In this document: positions 8,870-16,747 of the stretch, one piece after another
Numbering within the stretch: position 1 is the stretch's first letter
How the letters are laid out: the number at the start of each line of letters is the position of its first letter
NCBI RefSeq assembly: GCF_013870525.1
Contig: NZ_JACBXD010000008.1
Span: 83,126 to 147,125, forward strand
From: Amycolatopsis pittospori
Lineage (GTDB): Bacteria; Actinomycetota; Actinomycetes; Mycobacteriales; Pseudonocardiaceae
Direction of reading: 5' to 3'
Length of the DNA stretch: 64,000 nucleotides
Made by a program: the position numbers and the translations under genes
The notes under the pieces: model-generated
The model's database searches: none
Told to the model about the DNA's origin: nothing
Seen by the model: only the letters and a program-made list of their open reading frames with translations

Positions 8870-9730
8870 ATGCGAGCTTTGGTGATCGGATGGGCGAGTT
8901 TCCGTGACGGTGGCGCTTCCGCGGGGGACGTTCTCGGTATGCGCAGGGTCGGCGTGGCCCTTTCCGCCGCGGGAATGCCTCACGACCTAGCGTGGAGCCC
9001 CGCCTGCCGACGGGAAGGCCTGGCTTACGAGGAGGCGGATCCGGCGCGCTACAGCCATGTCGTGTTCGCCGGTGGCCCTGTCCACGGGTGGCAGATCCGC
9101 GAGGTGCACCGGCGGTTCGCGCACTGTTCGCGGATCGCCGTCGGCGTCTCGGTGGACGACCCGGACGACGAGACGGTCGCCGGCTTCGAGGAGGTGCTGG
9201 CCGGGGCGCACCCCGGGATCGCCACCCCGGACCTGGCGGTCGGCGCCCCGACCGACGAGGTCCTGGTGGTGGGGGTGATCCTCGGGCCGGAGCCCGGCCC
9301 CGTGCGGGCCTCGGTGACGAAATGGCTCGCCGGACTCGACTGCGGCCGGGTCCCGCTCGACCCGCGTCTGGCGGCTTCCGACTGGGAACACTGTGCGACA
9401 CCTGATCAATTCACCTCGATCCTGTCCCATTTGGACGTCGCGGTCACCACCCGCCCGGACGGGCTGGTGCTGGGACTCCGCGCGGGGATCCCGGTGCTGG
9501 CCGTCGACCCGGTCGACGGCGGTGGCGCGGTGACCGCGCAGGCCGACGCGCTGGGCTGGCCCGCGCTCGTGCCCGCGGACGAGGCGAGAGAGCCGGAGAT
9601 CCTCGATTCCTGGTGGCGCTGGTGTTCGTCGGTTCAGGGCCGGGCGGTGGCGGCGTTGCGGGCGCTGCCGGTGGACGACGGCACGATGCGGGACATGCTC
9701 AAGGCGCTCAAGGCCGGATCGGCCGGGTAG
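8870..9730 (+). CDS. Polysaccharide pyruvyl transferase-like protein
   Basis: A 286-residue protein that begins with LVIGWASFRDGGASAGDVLGMRRV, which resembles the nucleotide-fold N-terminus of the polysaccharide pyruvyl transferase superfamily (glycine-rich loop followed by GD). The C-terminal half has TRPDGLVLGLRAGIPVLAVDP, similar to the donor-site region in GT-B-like proteins, where a variable residue set binds the sugar or phosphoenolpyruvate. It would modify cell-surface polysaccharide. The match is at fold level, and the usual H-GLI motif is degenerate (TTRPDGLVLG), so activity is uncertain. Isolated gene. Confidence 0.5.
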   Translation: MRALVIGWASFRDGGASAGDVLGMRRVGVALSAAGMPHDLAWSPACRREGLAYEEADPARYSHVVFAGGPVHGWQIREVHRRFAHCSRIAVGVSVDDPDDETVAGFEEVLAGAHPGIATPDLAVGAPTDEVLVVGVILGPEPGPVRASVTKWLAGLDCGRVPLDPRLAASDWEHCATPDQFTSILSHLDVAVTTRPDGLVLGLRAGIPVLAVDPVDGGGAVTAQADALGWPALVPADEAREPEILDSWWRWCSSVQGRAVAALRALPVDDGTMRDMLKALKAGSAG

Positions 9731-9876
9731 CCGGAGGTTTATCGCCGCCAAAGCGGGTAACCCGCCGGATAGCGGCCGGCGTAGCGAGGTTGTGCGTCCA
9801 CCGGCCGCGAGGTGACCCGGCGCGGGCAGCCCCGGCGAAGCAGGGACGTCGGCGCGCCGGTCACCGAGACCAAGCG

Positions 9877-10950
9877 CTAGAAGGCGAACTGCTCCACGAC
9901 GTCGCCCGGCAGCCCGCATCGCGCGAACAGTACGCGCTGGCGGTCCGCGCCGCCGCCGTCGGCGATCAGCCGGGCACAGCCGTCACGGACGAAGTCCAGG
10001 TCCCCGGTCATCTCCAGCGCGGCCGCGGCGAAGTCCACGACGTCGCTGATCACCTTCGCCGTGGGGGCGAGGTCACCGGTCCGCGGATGCGGGCACTGGC
10101 CGGAAAGTCCTTCTCGCGACGCGCGCCAGAGGTGAGCGCGGAGGATTTCGTTGGAGAGCCCGGGCGCCGGCTCGGTGCTGTCGAGGATCGTGGTGACCAG
10201 GCCCCGGATCAGGACGCCGAGCAGCGTCGCTTCCTCCGGGGTCGCCGCCACGTCGGAGAACCGGAACTCCACGGTCGGTTGCGCCTCGGAAAGCCTTACG
10301 TCCCAATAAACCATCTTGCGGTCGAGGATCGCGCCCGCGCGCAGCCAGGCGTCGACGATGCTCTCGTAGTGGTCCAGCGAGGTGAACTCCGGCGGCGGCC
10401 CGGCGGACGGCCATCGGGTCCACTGCTGGTAGCGCCAACTGGAGTAGCCGGTGTCGAAACCGTCGGAGATCGCGGAATTCGCGGTGAGCGTGAGCAGCGC
10501 GGGGAGCCAGGGGCGGAAATGCGAGATCAACCGGACCCCCGTCTCACGATCGGGGATCGCGACGTGGACGTGGCAACCGCAAGTATGCGAAGTCCTCGCG
10601 GTGGCACCGAAATGTTCGGCCATCCGCTCGTAGCGGGGATTCGGCGTGATGTGCGGCAGGTCGCTCTCGGCCATCGGCGGGCTCCCGCAGGGCAGCAGAC
10701 GGCAGCCACGCTGTGCCGCGGCTTCGGCGAGTTCGCCCCGCAGGCCCCGCAACTGACGCAACGCTTCTTCGTGCGTGCGGCAAATGTCCGTCGCGGTTTC
10801 GACCTGCGATCGGGTCAGTTCGCGCTGGAGTTCGCCTCGGGGCTCCTCGGCGGAGTCGATGACGAGGTCGCCACTCTGGGAAAGCTGTCCTCGGGGGTCG
10901 ACAACGAAGAACTCCTCTTCGATACCGAACGTGAGGTCGTCTCCGGTCAC
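9877..10950 (-). CDS. Carboxylate-amine ligase, GCS2/YbdK family
   Basis: A 357-residue member of the glutamate-cysteine ligase type 2 family, which forms gamma-glutamyl-type amide bonds with ATP. The N-terminal signature LTFGIEEEFFVVDP supplies the conserved acidic cluster. Other landmarks are HTCGCHVHVAIPDRETG (metal/substrate histidines) and VEFRFSDVAATPEEA near the C-terminus. I start at GTG 10950, just before the family's conserved beginning; a TTG at 10983 would add 11 residues. Role may be gamma-glutamyl peptide or ergothioneine-type chemistry, not decided here. Divergent from the small gene at 11022. Confidence 0.85.
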   Translation of the reverse strand: MTGDDLTFGIEEEFFVVDPRGQLSQSGDLVIDSAEEPRGELQRELTRSQVETATDICRTHEEALRQLRGLRGELAEAAAQRGCRLLPCGSPPMAESDLPHITPNPRYERMAEHFGATARTSHTCGCHVHVAIPDRETGVRLISHFRPWLPALLTLTANSAISDGFDTGYSSWRYQQWTRWPSAGPPPEFTSLDHYESIVDAWLRAGAILDRKMVYWDVRLSEAQPTVEFRFSDVAATPEEATLLGVLIRGLVTTILDSTEPAPGLSNEILRAHLWRASREGLSGQCPHPRTGDLAPTAKVISDVVDFAAAALEMTGDLDFVRDGCARLIADGGGADRQRVLFARCGLPGDVVEQFAF

Positions 10951-11021
10951 GAAGCGGGGATTACCCCGGCTTCGAAACGGCAAACCTGTTTTCCCGATGC
11001 CCCCGCTGGGTATTAGCGGTC

Positions 11022-11390
11022 ATGGACCTCGTTTCGGCGGAGCCGCCGTACCTGCTGGCCGCACAGGCCTCTTCCGTGGTGCGTCACCTGTACCGGCGAG
11101 TGCGCGACGGCGAGCCGGACTCGGCAGCCGACCTCGGCCGGACGCTCGGGGCGTTGCGTCAATTGGCCGACGACCTCGCCCACGTCCTTCCCGGACTCCA
11201 GCAGCAGCTCGAAGAGAGCCTGCTGGACGGCGACCTCCCGGCCACCGGCCCGGCGGCCGAAGCCTGGGACGCCGTGTCCGAGGTCGGGCAGAACCTCGCC
11301 AAGGCGCGGGCCGCCGGCCTCCTCATGGCGCAGGAACTGCGGGCGTCGCAAAAGGTTCTCGGCGGACTGGCCGCCCCGCTGGACGGGTGA
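11022..11390 (+). CDS. Hypothetical helical protein (122 aa)
   Basis: Soluble, alanine- and leucine-rich protein with long amphipathic helices and no membrane segment or recognised motif. It starts at ATG 11022 and ends three bases before the convergent universal stress protein. Codon bias and third-position GC are like those of neighbouring genes, so I consider it real. Function unknown. Confidence 0.62.
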   Translation: MDLVSAEPPYLLAAQASSVVRHLYRRVRDGEPDSAADLGRTLGALRQLADDLAHVLPGLQQQLEESLLDGDLPATGPAAEAWDAVSEVGQNLAKARAAGLLMAQELRASQKVLGGLAAPLDG

Positions 11391-11393
11391 CCC

Positions 11394-12308
11394 TCACGAA
11401 CGCACCACCGCTACCGGGCAATGGGCGTGATGGAGCGCGTCGTCGCTGACCGAACCCAGCAACAGACGCCGCAGACCGCCATGGTCGCTCCGGCCGAGCA
11501 CCAGCAACGCCGCCTCGCTGGACTGGACGGTCAACGCCTGCGCTGTCGGGCCGACGCCGTGCACGATCTCCACGGGCACGTCCGGATAGCGTTCCCGCCA
11601 GGGGCTCAGCTGCCGGTCGACGAGTTCGTCGGCCACGTCCTGGGGGATCGCCGGCGCCGGATCCAGTACCGGGCCGCCGAGCAGCGGTTCGCTCGCCGGT
11701 CCCCAGACGGGAAGCCTCGCGGCGTGGACCGCGTGCACGGTCAGACCGTGCCTCGCCGCGAAGTCGAACGCGAATCCGGCCGCCTGAGCGCTCTGCTCCG
11801 TGCCGTCGGTACCGAGGATCACCGGACCGTCCGGCGGGGCCTCGTCCCCGCGGACGACGATCACCGGACGCCCGGCGTGCGTGGTGACCTCGGATTCGGT
11901 CGAGCCGGTCATGGCACGGGCGAATACGCCGGTGTGGGATTCGCCCAGCACGATCATCGTCGCGTCCGTCTCGTCGGCGACGGACGTCAGCACCTCGTCC
12001 GGGGTGCCGCCCCGGACGACCGTCCGGACGTCGAGTCCCGGGTCGGTGTGCTGGAGCGCTTCGGCCATGGAATCCAGTTGGAGTCGCGCCGGTTCCGCCT
12101 CGGCCGAGCCGGGGACGACCTCGGTGAGCGGTGCCGCGACGGGGTCGGAACCGGGCGGTGGCAAGCGATCCCCGGTGCAGTACGCGAGGACCAGGCCGAG
12201 CCCTCGGGTCTTCGCTTCGGCGGCCGCCCACTGGGCGGCCCGGCGAGCTTCCCGCGACCCGTCGAATCCGGTCACCACGGGCCCGGTTCCGTACTGTGCT
12301 TGCGACAT
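11394..12308 (-). CDS. Universal stress protein, tandem UspA domains
   Basis: A 304-residue protein made of two UspA domains, each about 145 residues. Both carry the ATP-binding signature: VLGESHTGVFARAMTGS in the first and VLGRSDHGGLRRLLLGS in the second, each followed by a VIVVR/VAVVR terminal strand. Such proteins bind ATP in the cytoplasm and modulate hypoxic, redox or starvation responses. GGAGGTGAT upstream of the ATG supports the start. The gene is convergent with the preceding small gene and divergent from a STAS gene. Confidence 0.9.
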   Translation of the reverse strand: MSQAQYGTGPVVTGFDGSREARRAAQWAAAEAKTRGLGLVLAYCTGDRLPPPGSDPVAAPLTEVVPGSAEAEPARLQLDSMAEALQHTDPGLDVRTVVRGGTPDEVLTSVADETDATMIVLGESHTGVFARAMTGSTESEVTTHAGRPVIVVRGDEAPPDGPVILGTDGTEQSAQAAGFAFDFAARHGLTVHAVHAARLPVWGPASEPLLGGPVLDPAPAIPQDVADELVDRQLSPWRERYPDVPVEIVHGVGPTAQALTVQSSEAALLVLGRSDHGGLRRLLLGSVSDDALHHAHCPVAVVRS

Positions 12309-12404
12309 CGACCATCACCTCCGACGTGCGACGAGTACCCGTTCGAGCCGATCTTCAAGCGTCCGGCTGTTTCACGCGGCGCGAAAACGGGGTACTTCCA
12401 CCGT

Positions 12405-12845
12405 ATGACCTCTCTGTCGGTACCTCGTACGCCTCAAACGAAGCGTGCTCTGTTCGTGCCCGCGGAGTTGCAGGCATTGGGTGCGCCAGGGGGCCGCCTT
12501 CGCCTGCGGGTGTCGAGGCCCGCGAAGGGAACCGCTGTCGTCAAGGTGAACGGCGAGATCGACCTCGACACCGCGCCCCGGTTGTGGGAGATGCTCAGTG
12601 AGCGGCTCCATGGCCGTGGTGCCAAGCTGATCGTCAACCTCTCGGAGGTCGAGTTCTTCGGCGCCACCGGGATTCGCGTCCTCCAGCGGGCGCAACTGCT
12701 CGCGGACGAGACCGGGACGCTGCTGTTCGTCTTCCCCGGCGAATCGCGTTCCGCGCGCCGGATGCTCGACCTCTACGACGGTGAAGGCCTCCGAGCCCTC
12801 GCGAGCACACGGGGCACCGGAACCGAGTGGGTCGCCGGCTCGTGA
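12405..12845 (+). CDS. STAS-domain anti-sigma factor antagonist-like protein
   Basis: A 146-residue protein with a STAS fold from about residue 40 onward: GEIDLDTAPRL, then LSEVEFFGATGIRVL, where canonical antagonists have a DSSG motif. Here that motif reads GATG (residues 86-89), with Thr88 at the position of the serine phosphorylated by the partner anti-sigma kinase and no preceding aspartate. Probable role: partner-switching control of a sigma factor. The substitution could change or abolish phosphoregulation. The N-terminal 35 residues are extra. Confidence 0.75.
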   Translation: MTSLSVPRTPQTKRALFVPAELQALGAPGGRLRLRVSRPAKGTAVVKVNGEIDLDTAPRLWEMLSERLHGRGAKLIVNLSEVEFFGATGIRVLQRAQLLADETGTLLFVFPGESRSARRMLDLYDGEGLRALASTRGTGTEWVAGS

Positions 12846-12903
12846 GTGGCAAGCCGGTCGAACCCCCTTACCACTCAGGAACCCGTTATCCGCCCACTTT
12901 CAG

Positions 12904-12960
12904 GTGCTGCGAAAGCCACTTTCGCAACCTTGAACGTTGCGAAAGTGGCTTTCGCAACAC
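12904..12960. repeat. Nested palindromic intergenic repeat, copy 2
   Basis: Same architecture as the element at 6990-7045. A palindromic arm (12906-12928) and its inverted copy (12936-12960) are separated by seven bases. The spacer differs from copy 1 by one substitution. It lies between convergent genes (12405 on + and the PucR regulator on -). Confidence 0.75.
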
Positions 12961-13045
12961 CCGCCGCGCGGCCGGAGGCAACGCCGGTACGGGACACGAC
13001 ACGTTGCCGTGCACCTCAGTAGAACCCGAATCGCCACTCACGACC

Positions 13046-14287
13046 TCACTTCCGTCCGGTGACGGTGCGGGCCGCAAGGGCCGCGTTCAGCAGGGCGATG
13101 TGTTCGAGCCGGGTGGGATCCAGCCCGGTGAGGTCGGCGATCCGACGCAACCGGTAGTCGACGGTGTTGGGATGGACGTGGAGAGCGGCGGCGGTCTGCC
13201 GCCTGCCTCCACGGCGCAGGAACGTCTCCAGCGTCTGCAGGAGTTCTTCGTTGCCGTCCAACGGTTCCAGCCGGGTGGCCAGCCGGTCCAGCGCCGGACC
13301 GGGGCGGGACAGCTGGTATTCGAGCAGGACGTCGTCGAGCCGGTACAGCCCCGGTGGCCTGCCTGACGCGGTGGCGACCGCGAGGACGTCCTGCGCCAGT
13401 TTCGCCGCGGCGGGCAGCTGCGCCGGTTCGGCCGCCGCGGCCCCGGCGATCACCTCCGCGCCCGCCGTGCGGGCCACGTCCGCCAGTATCCGCTCCAGTC
13501 GCGCCCAGTCGTGTGTGGACAGTTCTCCTGCCGTGTCTTCGTGCGGCAGCAAGGCGATCCCGCCCTCGGGCGTGAGCGAGGTCAAAACCGTGCCCCGGAT
13601 CTGGCGCTCCAGTTCGACCCGCAGCCGTCGCAGCTTCCGCCGTCCGGCCACCAGCGGGTCGACGCCGTTGGCCTCCTCGTCGGGATGTGCCCCGACCGAC
13701 GCGGCGAGGACGACGTAACACGGCGGCAGCCGCAGGCCAGCCTGCCCGGCGGCGACGTCGGCCGATTCCCCGTCGAGCAGGGCGGAAAGCACCGTATGCC
13801 GCGCCGAACGTTCGTCGTCGAACATCGTCCGGCGTTCGTCGAGGTAGCCGGCGCCGACCGCGGGGGTGACCACTTCGAGGTAGCGGAGCGTCAGCTGGTG
13901 GACGGCCAGGACGTCGGTGACCTCCTCCGGCCGGACGTCCGGGGTCAGCGACGCCCAGACCACCTGGATGCCGATGTGGTACGCGGTGAGGACGATGTCG
14001 ATCGGGATGCCCTCTTCCGCGCGGCGGGCCGCCGATTCGCGGAGGAAGTCGATCTCCTCCCGGGCAGGCATCGCTCCCGTACGCAGTGTGTCGATGAACG
14101 ACCGCAGGTTCTGCTCGATCACGTGCGTGATGTCGCCACTGAGCTCCTCGGCTGGGAGCAGGCCGTACTCGGGGATCCTGGTGACGATCTCGCCGAGTAC
14201 CGCCTTCGTGAGCGATGGCAGAACGTCGGTCAGCCGCTCCGCGAGGGGGCGTCCGCCGATGAGGAACCCCGGATCGTTGTGACTCAT
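13046..14287 (-). CDS. PucR/CdaR-family transcriptional regulator
   Basis: A 413-residue regulator with a helical N-terminal sensor region and the diagnostic C-terminal helix-turn-helix: LLQTLETFLRRGGRRQTAAALHVHPNTVDYRLRRIADLTGLDP (quoted in parts: FLRRGGRRQTAAALHVH and NTVDYRLRRI) at about residues 350-395. PucR-type proteins control catabolic or secondary-metabolic genes. I take ATG 14287; a GTG directly precedes it. The start is embedded in a perfect 12-bp inverted repeat and overlaps the stop of a possible 12-codon leader, suggesting control at or near translation initiation. Target genes unknown. Confidence 0.82.
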   Translation of the reverse strand: MSHNDPGFLIGGRPLAERLTDVLPSLTKAVLGEIVTRIPEYGLLPAEELSGDITHVIEQNLRSFIDTLRTGAMPAREEIDFLRESAARRAEEGIPIDIVLTAYHIGIQVVWASLTPDVRPEEVTDVLAVHQLTLRYLEVVTPAVGAGYLDERRTMFDDERSARHTVLSALLDGESADVAAGQAGLRLPPCYVVLAASVGAHPDEEANGVDPLVAGRRKLRRLRVELERQIRGTVLTSLTPEGGIALLPHEDTAGELSTHDWARLERILADVARTAGAEVIAGAAAAEPAQLPAAAKLAQDVLAVATASGRPPGLYRLDDVLLEYQLSRPGPALDRLATRLEPLDGNEELLQTLETFLRRGGRRQTAAALHVHPNTVDYRLRRIADLTGLDPTRLEHIALLNAALAARTVTGRK

Positions 14288-14298
14288 CACAACGATCC
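14271..14298. promoter_or_regulatory. Perfect inverted repeat spanning the PucR-type gene's start codon
   Basis: GGATCGTTGTGA (14271-14282) and TCACAACGATCC (14287-14298) are perfect complements separated by four bases, and the ATG at 14287-14285 lies between and inside the arms. It could be an operator bound by the regulator itself or an mRNA hairpin masking the start. Confidence 0.55.
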
Positions 14299-14325
14299 CG
14301 GGGTCGACCTGGTGATGCGTCCCAT
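14287..14325 (-). CDS. Possible 12-codon leader peptide of the PucR-type gene
   Basis: ATG 14325 follows GGAGGAG closely and opens a 12-residue frame (MGRITRSTPGSL) whose TGA overlaps the regulator's ATG as TGATG. This is the best ribosome site upstream of the regulator, which has none of its own, so coupled translation is plausible. It could instead be chance. Confidence 0.35.
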   Translation of the reverse strand: MGRITRSTPGSL

Positions 14326-14335
14326 GGCTCCTCCA

Positions 14336-14360
14336 GCTGTCAGTGATTCATCATGACAGC
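14336..14360. promoter_or_regulatory. Short inverted repeat upstream of PucR-type gene
   Basis: GCTGTCA (14336-14342) and TGACAGC (14354-14360) with an 11-base spacer lie in the gap between the STAS gene and the PucR-type gene. A dyad of this size and position is a candidate operator; no protein is assigned. Confidence 0.35.
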
Positions 14361-14375
14361 CGGCCCGGGGGCGCG

Positions 14376-14780
14376 TCAGCGAGGAGCGAGGGCGTCCCGC
14401 GCCGACGCGATGGTCGGGTGCACGTTGAAGACGGCGTCGAGGCCGAGGAGGGACATCGGGCGGAGCAGGGCCCGTTCCTGGGTGACCAGGATGAACGGGA
14501 TACCCGCTTCCTCGGCCTTCGCGCGAGTCTGGACGAGAGCGGTGAAGCCCGAGGAGTCGCAGAAGGTGACCTCGGAGAGGTCCGCGATCAGCGCCGCAGG
14601 TGCGAAGCGGAGTTCGTCCTCGAGGCTTTGCCGTACGCCGTCGGAGACCGCGAGGTCGATTTCGCCGGACACGGTGACGACGGTGTCGGTGTCGGTGGCC
14701 GTGACCGAGACGTCGAGCGAGGACACGAATCTCCTGCTCGAACGGGGCGGATCGGAGGCGGGTGCGCGATAGTCGGTCAA
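14376..14780 (-). CDS. STAS-domain anti-sigma factor antagonist
   Basis: A 134-residue single-domain STAS protein. VSGEIDLAVSDGVRQSL and LSEVTFCDSSGFTAL are the hallmark strands, with the phosphorylatable serine in DSSG (S77) intact, unlike in the STAS protein at 12405. It should bind a cognate RsbW-type kinase when dephosphorylated and release a sigma factor. The start is an unusual TTG at 14780 supported by AAGGAG with normal spacing. A candidate RsbW-like ATPase in this window is at 55471, but linkage is not shown. Confidence 0.85.
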   Translation of the reverse strand: MTDYRAPASDPPRSSRRFVSSLDVSVTATDTDTVVTVSGEIDLAVSDGVRQSLEDELRFAPAALIADLSEVTFCDSSGFTALVQTRAKAEEAGIPFILVTQERALLRPMSLLGLDAVFNVHPTIASARDALAPR

Positions 14781-14932
14781 GATGACTCCTTGCCGGTAAG
14801 GGGGAACCGGCCAAGGTCCAGGCAGGCGGCCGGAAACCGGAGAAAAGGGCCCGGCGGCTGGTGTCTGAACCGCGACGAGTCAACCGTAGCAGCCCCACGC
14901 CCGGAACTGCCCGCTGAACGCCTCCGAGCCGT

Positions 14933-16114
14933 TCACTTCCCGCCGATCTCCCCGTTGAACAGCGGAGTTCCCTGGGCGGTGGAGGCCTTCACCCAGGTCG
15001 TTCCACTGGTTTCGACCGGTATCGAGCCCTCGGGCGGCCAGATCGCGAACGTCCCGTTGGCGACCGGGACGTCGACGGGCTTCCCGGTGCCGAAGTCCGC
15101 GATCATCCTGGTCGCCGACGGCGGGACGATCCCGACGAACGCCACTCTCCCGCCGACGTCCGGGACGATCAGCCGGCGGACCGGGATCGACTTGCCCACG
15201 AAGGTGTCGACGTGGACCTGGGCGGTCTCGCCGTCGGTGGAGCAGACGAGGGCGTGCGCGGCGTTGCGGGCCACCACGACGCGGAACCGCCCGTTTTCGA
15301 GCAGCGTCCCGGCCTGGTAGGAGTCGGCGTCGTCCGGCGGGTGGCTCGCCCGTGCGAAGCACTCCTTCAGCGCGGCGCCGGCGGGGGAGGAGCGGTCGCC
15401 GGCCCGGTCGATGACGCTGAACAGGGGCGGAGGAGGTGCGGGCAGCGCCGCCCGCGGCCAGGTGCGCTCGATCTGGTCGGTGTCCCAGCGGCCCGCCCAC
15501 AGCGCGCCCATGGACGGCGGGGTCTTCGTGAAGCTCAAGAAAAGGTGCTCCGGCGAGGTGATCCGCTCCATCGTGATGCCGAGCCCGTCCTCGCGGGAGA
15601 GCTCGAGCCGAGCCCAGGCCGGATCGGCGATGCCGGCGGCCAGCCCGCCGGTCGTGTGGAGCAGCAACGCCGTGCGGCTTCCCTCGGCGTAAGCGAGCGG
15701 CGCGTCGGGGTTCGTGAGCGTCACCGAGGTCGCCGTCGTCTCGCAGACGGCGGGTTTGCCCGCCGCGAGGAACGCCACGCCCACGTGCTCGCCTTCGCCG
15801 GCGCTGACCGGCGACGTCCACGATCCGCGCGGCGGCAGTTGCCCGGCCTTGCCCGCGGTCTCCGCCGCCGCCCAGCAGCGGTCGAGGACAAGGGCCGCCG
15901 GATCCGCCGAAGGACCCGCCACCGGCGGGCTCTCGTCGCGCCACAACTGCACGCCGGCGGTGGCCGCGCCTGCCAGCAGCACGACCGCGGCCGCGACGAC
16001 ACCCCACCGTCCCCGTTTCGGCCGGTCGAGCCTGGTCAGGACGTCTTCGCGAAGTCGGTACCGCAGGTCTTCGGGTAGCTCACGCCGCGGCGGGAGGAGC
16101 TCTTCGATGGTCAT
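14933..16114 (-). CDS. Membrane-anchored protein cotranscribed with an ECF sigma factor (putative anti-sigma)
   Basis: A 393-residue protein with a charged cytoplasmic N-terminus (about 35 residues, PEDLRYRLREDVLTRLDRP), one membrane segment near residues 37-57 (VVAAAVVLLAGAATAGV) and a large extracytoplasmic C-terminal domain. Its ATG overlaps the stop of the sigma factor by four bases (ATGA), a typical sigma/anti-sigma arrangement. No zinc-binding HxxxCxxC motif is visible, so if it is an anti-sigma factor it is of a non-ZAS type. The outer domain could sense envelope signals. Confidence 0.7.
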   Translation of the reverse strand: MTIEELLPPRRELPEDLRYRLREDVLTRLDRPKRGRWGVVAAAVVLLAGAATAGVQLWRDESPPVAGPSADPAALVLDRCWAAAETAGKAGQLPPRGSWTSPVSAGEGEHVGVAFLAAGKPAVCETTATSVTLTNPDAPLAYAEGSRTALLLHTTGGLAAGIADPAWARLELSREDGLGITMERITSPEHLFLSFTKTPPSMGALWAGRWDTDQIERTWPRAALPAPPPPLFSVIDRAGDRSSPAGAALKECFARASHPPDDADSYQAGTLLENGRFRVVVARNAAHALVCSTDGETAQVHVDTFVGKSIPVRRLIVPDVGGRVAFVGIVPPSATRMIADFGTGKPVDVPVANGTFAIWPPEGSIPVETSGTTWVKASTAQGTPLFNGEIGGK

Positions 16115-16710
16115 TTCGCCTCCACCAGGGCGCGCAGTTGAGCTCGCGCCCGAGACAGATGTGCACGTACGGTTACTTCGGCGACCTTGAGCAACGAGGC
16201 CGCGTCGGCGATCGACAGATCGCCGAGCAGGCACAGCTCCACCACCTGCCGTTGGGCGGGCGGTAGTGCGCGTACCGCGTCGATCACCTGGCGTAGTCGT
16301 TCCTCGCCGTCCACCTGCGCGGCGACGGTGTCCGCGTGGTCCTGGACGTCCGGTGGATCGGGGATACGCCGCAACAGCCGTGATCGCCTGCTCGCGCTGC
16401 GGCGTTCGGTGCGCGCGAGGTTGCCCGCGACGGTGTACAGCCAGGGCAGCGCGCTACCCCGCACCAACGCCACGTCGGCCCGCTTACGCCAGGCGATCAG
16501 GAACGTGTTCGACGTCAGGTCCTCGGCGGACGTCCACGAGCCCGTCAGCCGGTACGCGTGGTTCCACACCGCCTGGACGTGCCGCTCGAACAACCTCGCG
16601 AACGCCGTCTCGTCCCCGCCTGCCGCCCGGTCCCACAGTTCCCGGTCACCCAGGTCGGAGATTGCCCCCACCGGTGCCTCCGCTCCGGTCCTTTGCATGG
16701 TCACACCCAT
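16111..16710 (-). CDS. ECF RNA polymerase sigma factor
   Basis: A 199-residue extracytoplasmic-function sigma factor. Region 2 is recognised by FARLFERHVQAVWNHAYRLTGSWTSAEDLTSNTFLIAW, quoted here only by its parts FERHVQAVWNHAYRL and AEDLTSNTFLIAWR. Region 4 is recognised by LPPAQRQVVELCLLGDLS and the helix-turn-helix VAEVTVRAHLSRARAQL. ATG 16710 lies 37 bases after the SEFIR gene; ATG 16698 is an alternative. It is coupled to a membrane protein that probably holds it inactive. Its position directly behind a SEFIR-NPCBM gene suggests the two may respond to a common cue. Confidence 0.85.
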   Translation of the reverse strand: MGVTMQRTGAEAPVGAISDLGDRELWDRAAGGDETAFARLFERHVQAVWNHAYRLTGSWTSAEDLTSNTFLIAWRKRADVALVRGSALPWLYTVAGNLARTERRSASRRSRLLRRIPDPPDVQDHADTVAAQVDGEERLRQVIDAVRALPPAQRQVVELCLLGDLSIADAASLLKVAEVTVRAHLSRARAQLRALVEAK

Positions 16711-16747
16711 CAGTGACCGCCATCCGCGCCAGTGTTGCGGCCCGGTT

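Noticed and set aside
7208..8983. 591-codon frame antisense to the FUSC gene and small gene
   Set aside because: Composition is typical of a GC-driven shadow; the + strand genes explain the region.
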